From Bacillus sp. JCM 19058 (GTDB lineage Bacteria > Bacillota > Bacilli > Bacillales_H > Bacillaceae_D), in NCBI GenBank assembly GCA_001310555.1, contig BAXO01000006.1, positions 1-64,000 on the forward strand: a DNA stretch of 64,000 nucleotides. Direction: 5' to 3'. The notes under the pieces were generated by a model. That model searched no databases. It saw nothing but the letters and a program-made list of their open reading frames with translations, and was not told the DNA's origin. The translations under genes and the position numbers were made by a program. Position 1 is the first letter of the stretch. Every line of letters starts with the position of its first letter. Below, in pieces: positions 59,480 to 64,000 of this stretch.

Positions 59480-61262
59480 ATCAAGCATCTGAAAAAAATC
59501 GTCAAGGGCGGAAGCTTTTTAATCGAAGATTTGGCATCCGAGCACGTGTTTACACCTGAGGACTTTACTGATGAGCATCACATGATCGGCAAAACGACGG
59601 AGGATTTTGTCGACAAGGAAGTCATGCCGGTGTTAGAAAAAAAATTGAGGAGCACCACTTTGAGCATACGGTCCGCCTGTTAAAAAAAGGCAGGGGATTT
59701 GGGCCTTTTAGGAGTTGATGTGCCCGAGGCATATGGTGGACTAGGAATGGATAAAATAAGCTCCTCACTCATTTCAGAAAAATTCGTCAAGGCCGGCGCT
59801 TTGCATTAAGCCACGGGGCTCATGTCGGTATCGGTACATTGCCGATTGTCTTTTTTGGAACAAAGGCCCAAAAAGAAAAATATTTACCCGGTTTAGCTTC
59901 AGGTGAAACAATTGCTGCCTATGCGTTGACTGAACCGAGCTCAGGCTCTGATGCGCTCAGTGCAAAAGCGACTGCGGTTCTAAATGAAGCCGGGACACAC
60001 TATATATTAAATGGGGAGAAGCAATGGATTACCAATTCAGCCTTTGCCGATGTATTTATTGTTTATGCCAAGGTTGATGGTGAGAGCTTTACGTCTTTTA
60101 TCGTTGAAAGTAGTTATGAAGGGGTGTCAACCGGAACGGAAGAGAAGAAAATGGGAATTAAAGGCTCATCGACGCGGACGTTGATTTTGGAGGATGCTCT
60201 AATTCCAAGGGAAAATGTCCTTGGAGAAATCGGACGCGGTCATGTGATTGCCTTTAATATACTCAATGTCGGTCGCTATAAGCTTGGAGTCGGCTGTGTC
60301 GGCAGTGCGAAGCGTGCACTCGAACTGGCGGCAGGCTATGCTAATGAACGGAAGCAATTCAAAGCTCCAATTGCGAGCTTCCCATTAATTCAGGAAAAAC
60401 TCGCAAGCATGGCTACCACTATTTATGCGGCAGAAAGCTCAATTTATCGAACAGGGGGCATGTTCGAAAATCGACTCGGTAATCTATCTGAGCAGGATCA
60501 GCAAGATGGGCGTGAAGTCGCTAAAGCAATCGCCGAGTATGCTATGGAATGCTCTCTAAATAAAATTGTCGGCTCTGAAACGCTCGACTATGTGATTGAC
60601 GAAGCTGTGCAAATTCATGGCGGCTATGGTACATGGCCGAATACGAGGTCGAACGAATGTATCGGGATTCACGGATTAACCGAATATTTGAAGGAACAAA
60701 CGAAATTAATCGCTTGCTTGTCCCCGGGACGATTTTACGAAAAGCAATGAAAGGCGAGTTGCCTTTCATGCAGAAGGCAGCAGCTCTTCAGGAAGAACTG
60801 ATGATGTTCATGCCGCAGGAAATCGGCGACGGGCCGCTTGAGCAAGAAGTGTATTTGCTTGGCATGGCGAAGAAAGTGTTCATGATGGTAGCCGGTGCAG
60901 CTGTGCAAAAATATGGCGAACAGCTTGAAAACGAACAAGAAGTGCTTTCGAATGTGGCAGACATCGTTAGTGAAATTTATTCGATGGAATCTGTCATCCT
61001 GCGTACAGAAAAGGCGCTAAAAACTAGCAGTCAAGAAGAAACTCAGCAAAAGCTCTTGCTTACTGAGGTGTTTTGCCAGGAAGCCTTTCAACGGATAGAG
61101 GCAGGAGCGAAGGAAGCATTACTCGCGATCGAAGAAGGCGATACAGTTAGGACAATGTTCTCGATTTTGCGCAAGTTAACAAGGCATATGCCGAAGAACG
61201 TCATTAAAATTAAAAGGCAAATTGCTGCCAAGGTTCTGGCAGAGGAGCGTTATGTCGTTTAA
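59476..61262 (+). CDS. fadE: Acyl-CoA dehydrogenase, frameshifted
   Basis: FAD enzyme of the first beta-oxidation step; long form of about 595 residues with an extra C-terminal helical domain. Seen: GDLGLLGVDVPEAYGGLG, AYALTEPSSGSDALSAKATA, NGEKQWITNSAFADVF, MGIKGSSTRTLILEDALIP, VQIHGGYG and RINRIFEGTNEINRLL. A7 59492-59498 and A7 59692-59698 one too long; A8 59637-59644 two too long (or one short); T missing at 59800-59802 and near 60630. Closes the fadNAE operon. Confidence 0.95.
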
Positions 61263-61692
61263 CAATTGTTAATCAATTTGAGGGTTATCTGCCCTCAAAA
61301 ATAAAATAGACCTCCTTTCTTATGAGGTATTTTCTCCTTCTCGCAAAGAAGTCCCGTTCGGGGCTTCTTTGTATTCGTGAAATGTCACTCGCATCCAAAA
61401 GGAGGATGAGACCCTAGCGAACGACCCGACTGAAGCTACGTTCATATAGGTCATGGCTAATAAAAAAATATATATTGACAGTGAAAGCGTACTCACTGAT
61501 AATAAAAATAAAAGAATTGCTTTATTTTTACACTTTTTCATCTTATGTTAATACTAGGTTTACAATAAGGTGATACACTGAATTTGCCTGAAGCAATGGG
61601 GGATTTCAGTGTAAGCTCTATTCTAAGAAAGGGTAGGCTTCTGTCAATGTTAACGAACTGAATATCATATTGGGTGGAGACTAAACTGAGAC
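61263..61692 (+). other. 430-base gap after fadE
   Basis: Hairpins TTTGAGGG/CCCTCAAA (about 61278-61300) and AAAGAAGTCCC/GGGGCTTCTTT (61345-61370) may end fadE transcripts, though neither has a clean T-run. A 73-codon minus-strand frame (61541 to 61320) begins MKKCKNKAILLFLLSVSTL with one or two hydrophobic helices but has no ribosome site; uncertain. Confidence 0.4.
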
Positions 61693-61752
61693 AACCCTAA
61701 TTGATCTAAGGAAATAAGTATACCTTATTGCCTTGATTCAATTAGGGTTTTT
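61693..61752 (+). terminator. Leader terminator/attenuator before the HAD-glpP operon
   Basis: Outer arms AACCCTAATTGA (61693-61704) and TCAATTAGGGTT (61738-61749), inner AATAAG/CTTATT, then six T, 29 bases before the next start codon. A strong terminator in front of an operon that encodes a GlpP-type antiterminator suggests attenuation control by GlpP. Confidence 0.7.
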
Positions 61753-61780
61753 TGTGTTTTTAAAAGGAGAGAGCAGGCGA

Positions 61781-62593
61781 ATGAAGAACTATCAGTATTT
61801 TTTTTCTTTGATTTAGATGGAACATTGCTCAGCGGCAATCGTCTGATTCCATATGCAAAAGAGTTAATCCGTGAGCTTGAACAACGCGGAAAACAGATTT
61901 ATTTTTTAACGAACCATCCAGTACGCTCAAGAGATATGTTAAGCACGGATTTAATTAAAATGGGGTTAGCCGTATCGAAACAGCAACTGATTACGCCGAC
62001 GCTTGCCTGGAAAAGTATTTAGGAAAGGAGGAAAGGAAGCGCTGTAGCTATATATCATAGGTTCAGCCATGATTCAGAATGAGCTGAAGCAAATGGGTTT
62101 TCATGTGATCGAGTCGATAGCAGAGAAGGCGAAAGGAGATCAGTATGTCGTTCTCGGCATGTCACCCTCGATTACGTATACGATGCTGCAGGACGGCTTT
62201 GATTTGCTTCAGCAAGGTGCTCGTTTAATTTTGCTGAATCGCGATCTACTTTGTCCTCATCCGAAGGCATTACTCATTGATACCGGCTCTCTCGCAAGGA
62301 TCTTTGAGCATCCGGAAATAACACGGAAAGCAGAGGTTGTCGGCAAGCCTTCTTCCTGGATGCAACAAGTAATTTCGGAGAAAATCGGAGCGAACAAAGA
62401 CGAGGCAGTCATCGTCGGCGATTCGGTTGCAAGTGATATGGCGATTGGAAGAGCAATCGGAGTTGACACAATTTTAGTTTATAGCGGTATTACTTCAAAA
62501 GGGGACGTAGATCGTAGAAAGGTTAAGCCGGATCAGACAGTTGACTCCATTGCTACTATTTATCATACGATAAAGGAGCAAAGCTATGTTTAA
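61781..62593 (+). CDS. HAD-superfamily (NagD/subclass IIA) phosphatase, frameshifted
   Basis: Sugar-phosphate or nitrophenyl-phosphate type phosphatase. ATG 61781 after AAAAGGAGAG. Motif I FDLDGTLLSGNRLIPYAK, motif II YFLTNHPVRSR, cap domain, motif IV EAVIVGDSVASDMAIGRAI. T8 at 61798-61805 needs two fewer or one more; two more breaks lie near 62005 and 62045 around CLEKYLGKEERKR and YIIGSAMIQNEL. About 270 residues. Its stop overlaps the glpP start by 9 bases. A glycerol-phosphate-related substrate would fit the neighbour but is inferred. Confidence 0.82.
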
Positions 62594-63119
62594 ACAACGA
62601 TTTATTCATGCCATGATCGACTGCAATCACATTGAACGATGTATTGAATCTAATCTTGAGACAGTTTTTTTTACTAACGGGAAAAATGATGGAGTTGCCG
62701 GAATATGTTTACCGATTACAAGAAGCGGGAAAAAAAAGTTTTTGTTCATGTCGACCTAATTTCTGGGATTGAGGGCCATACGCAGGATGGAATGAAGTAT
62801 ATTGCCGACGTCATTGCTCCGGACGGAATTATTAGTACACGAAGTCAAACGATCCTTCAAGGGAAAAAAAATCGGTTAAAAACGATTCAGCGAATTTTTT
62901 TTAATTGATACACATGCCATGGGGAAAGCGATTGATACCGTAAACAAAAATAAGCCTGATGCCGTCGAAGCAATGCCGGGTCTAATGCCTCGGGTCATTT
63001 CTGAATTAAATGAGCAGCTTACGTTCCCAATTGTAGCAGGAGGACTATTTAAGACAAAAAAAGAAATGCAGCTGGCACTAGACGCGGGGGCAACCGCCGT
63101 GTCAGCAAGCTGCGTGTAG
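62585..63119 (+). CDS. glpP: Glycerol-3-phosphate-responsive antiterminator GlpP-like, frameshifted
   Basis: TIM-barrel RNA-binding antiterminator. In B. subtilis GlpP with glycerol-3-phosphate binds leader RNAs of glp operons and prevents termination. Seen: KVFVHVDLISGIEGHTQDG, APDGIISTRSQTILQGKK, KPDAVEAMPGLMPRVISELN and FPIVAGGLFKTKKEMQLALD. T8 62665-62672, A8 62730-62737 and T8 62895-62902 are each one base too long. About 177 residues. No glpF, glpK or glpD follows in the window; a Gfo/Idh dehydrogenase does instead. Confidence 0.85.
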
Positions 63120-63416
63120 GTGGTTCCCAGATTAGCAAAGGGTATTAACTTTGCCCGAGGGACAAAGATCGCTTCACTAAGACTCTAACACCTTGCCTCG
63201 GAGCTTGCCGACGATATGGCTGTTTTCAAGGAAATCAGCCATATCGATTAGTGTGATTTAACTCGGCCATCGTCGAAAAAAAATCGGACGTGAACACGGT
63301 GCTACGTAAAAACGAAGAGGAGGCTAACCAGGTCGTCCAAGACATAAGGAAGGCCCGAAATTAGCCGTATGAGTGTACTGCTAAAAAAAACGATTAATTT
63401 TCGAAAGGAGTATACG
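63120..63416 (+). other. Gap after glpP with hairpin and coding-like fragments
   Basis: CGATATGGCTG (63212-63222) and CAGCCATATCG (63236-63246) form a perfect 11-pair hairpin without a T-run. Around it the frame of glpP continues past three stops, and a nearby 34-codon open stretch reads IVEKKSDVNTVLRKNEEEAN. It may be remnants of a decayed gene, or chance. Confidence 0.35.
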
Positions 63417-64000
63417 ATGAGAACTATTGTTGTGGTCGGTGCCGGGACAATGGGTAGGACCCATATTAAAGCGTACCAGTCGATGGAGCAAGTTCATCTA
63501 AAGGCCGTCGTCGAACTCGATCGAGAAAAGGCGATGAGGGCAGCAGGTGAAGACACTGCCATCTATCCAACGTTAGAGGAGGCGGTGCAAGCAGAAGGGC
63601 ATTTTGACATTATCGACGTTTGCTTGCCGACCTACCTTCATGAAGTATTCGTAAAAAAAGCGGCTGATTTCGGAGCGCATGTGATTTGTGAAAAGCCCCT
63701 TGCCCTTCAGGCACAAGTAGCAAAAGAATTAATAGCCTATTGCGAGAGCAGACAGGTGAAACTATTTGTAGGGCATGTCGTTCGCTTTTTTCCAGAGTAT
63801 CAACAAGCTAAGCGATTAATTGGGGAAGCAGCGCACGAACAAGTAGGAGTCGTCCATACTTCAAGACGATCGTCACATCCAAAAGGCTGGGACGGGTGGT
63901 ATACCGACTCAGAAAAAAGCGGAGGTGTCACGCTTGATTTAATTATTCACGATCTCGACTTTTTGCGGTGGTGCTTTGGAGAGGTAGAGCGCGTTTATGC
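63417..64000 (+). CDS. Gfo/Idh/MocA-family oxidoreductase (3), cut by window end
   Basis: NAD(P)-dependent sugar/inositol dehydrogenase. ATG 63417, 6 bases after AAAGGAG. Rossmann motif VVVGAGTMGRTHIKAYQSM, Lys motif VICEKPLALQ, and GVTLDLIIHDLDFLRWCFG with the catalytic-type Asp/His. About 194 residues are visible, with no frame break. An in-frame A7 (63653-63659) is correct here. It is not closely like the two Gfo/Idh genes at 37.7-40 kb. The gene continues beyond the window. Confidence 0.92.
   Translation, partial: MRTIVVVGAGTMGRTHIKAYQSMEQVHLKAVVELDREKAMRAAGEDTAIYPTLEEAVQAEGHFDIIDVCLPTYLHEVFVKKAADFGAHVICEKPLALQAQVAKELIAYCESRQVKLFVGHVVRFFPEYQQAKRLIGEAAHEQVGVVHTSRRSSHPKGWDGWYTDSEKSGGVTLDLIIHDLDFLRWCFGEVERVY

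Noticed and set aside
61320..61541. Minus-strand 73-codon frame with hydrophobic start
   Set aside because: No ribosome site and its end coincides with a hairpin; kept only as a remark in the gap entry.

Overview
The window is a stretch of a low-to-mid GC, endospore-forming Firmicute of the Bacillaceae type. Gene order over the first half (hprK-lgt-yvoD-ppaX-yvoF-hisZGDBHAFI, then yvcD-trxB-yvcI-rapZ-yvcK-whiA-crh, clpP, cggR-gapA-pgk-tpiA-gpmI-eno, secG-est-rnr-smpB-ssrA) is the classic Bacillus arrangement. Two CotF-type coat proteins indicate sporulation. A branched-polyamine synthase (BpsA) and several sugar-linked accessory genes suggest an environmental or alkaliphile-like bacillus. The species cannot be fixed from the sequence alone.

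Layout. 1-4.0 kb: HPr kinase, lipoprotein maturation, a nucleoside-recognition membrane protein, pyrophosphatase and an acetyltransferase. 4.2-10.7 kb: complete histidine operon. 11.2-12.6 kb: a lone sugar-binding lipoprotein. 13.1-19.4 kb: yvcD to crh block. 19.8-20.4 kb: clpP on the minus strand under a CtsR operator. 20.7-28.2 kb: redox protein, then the CggR-controlled lower glycolysis operon with a recognisable CggR operator. 28.5-33.5 kb: secG, carboxylesterase, RNase R, SmpB and tmRNA. 34.1-35.3 kb: BpsA, with an unexplained structured minus-strand transcription unit upstream. 36.2-37.6 kb: alanine/glycine:Na+ symporter. 37.7-44.2 kb: accessory glycoside locus (two Gfo/Idh dehydrogenases, GH43 glycosidase, sugar-binding lipoprotein, divergent AraC regulator). 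44.4-45.9 kb: malate:quinone oxidoreductase. 46.2-48.4 kb: a repeat protein and a CwlO-like endopeptidase. 49-50.8 kb: ECF sigma/anti-sigma module. 51.3-54.7 kb: oxidoreductase-MerR pair, 6-phosphogluconolactonase family protein and Mn-dependent pyrophosphatase. 54.9-55.6 kb: coat proteins. 55.8-61.3 kb: FadR-type fadNAE beta-oxidation operon. 61.7-64 kb: HAD phosphatase, GlpP-like antiterminator and a Gfo/Idh dehydrogenase cut by the window end.

The genes combine a carbon-control core (HprK, Crh, CggR, glycolysis, RapZ/YvcK) with histidine synthesis, RNA and protein quality control (RNase R, SmpB-tmRNA, ClpP) and peripheral carbon uptake. No insertion sequence, prophage, CRISPR array, rRNA or tRNA gene is visible.

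Caveat for every coordinate: about two thirds of the genes, including glycolytic and other core genes, are broken by single-base shifts. I count roughly 45 apparent extra bases, nearly all in A or T runs written as 7-8, and roughly 35 apparent missing bases, mostly in short G, C or A runs. These look like sequencing or assembly errors rather than real pseudogenes. Genes are therefore given as whole CDS spans and shift positions are noted.
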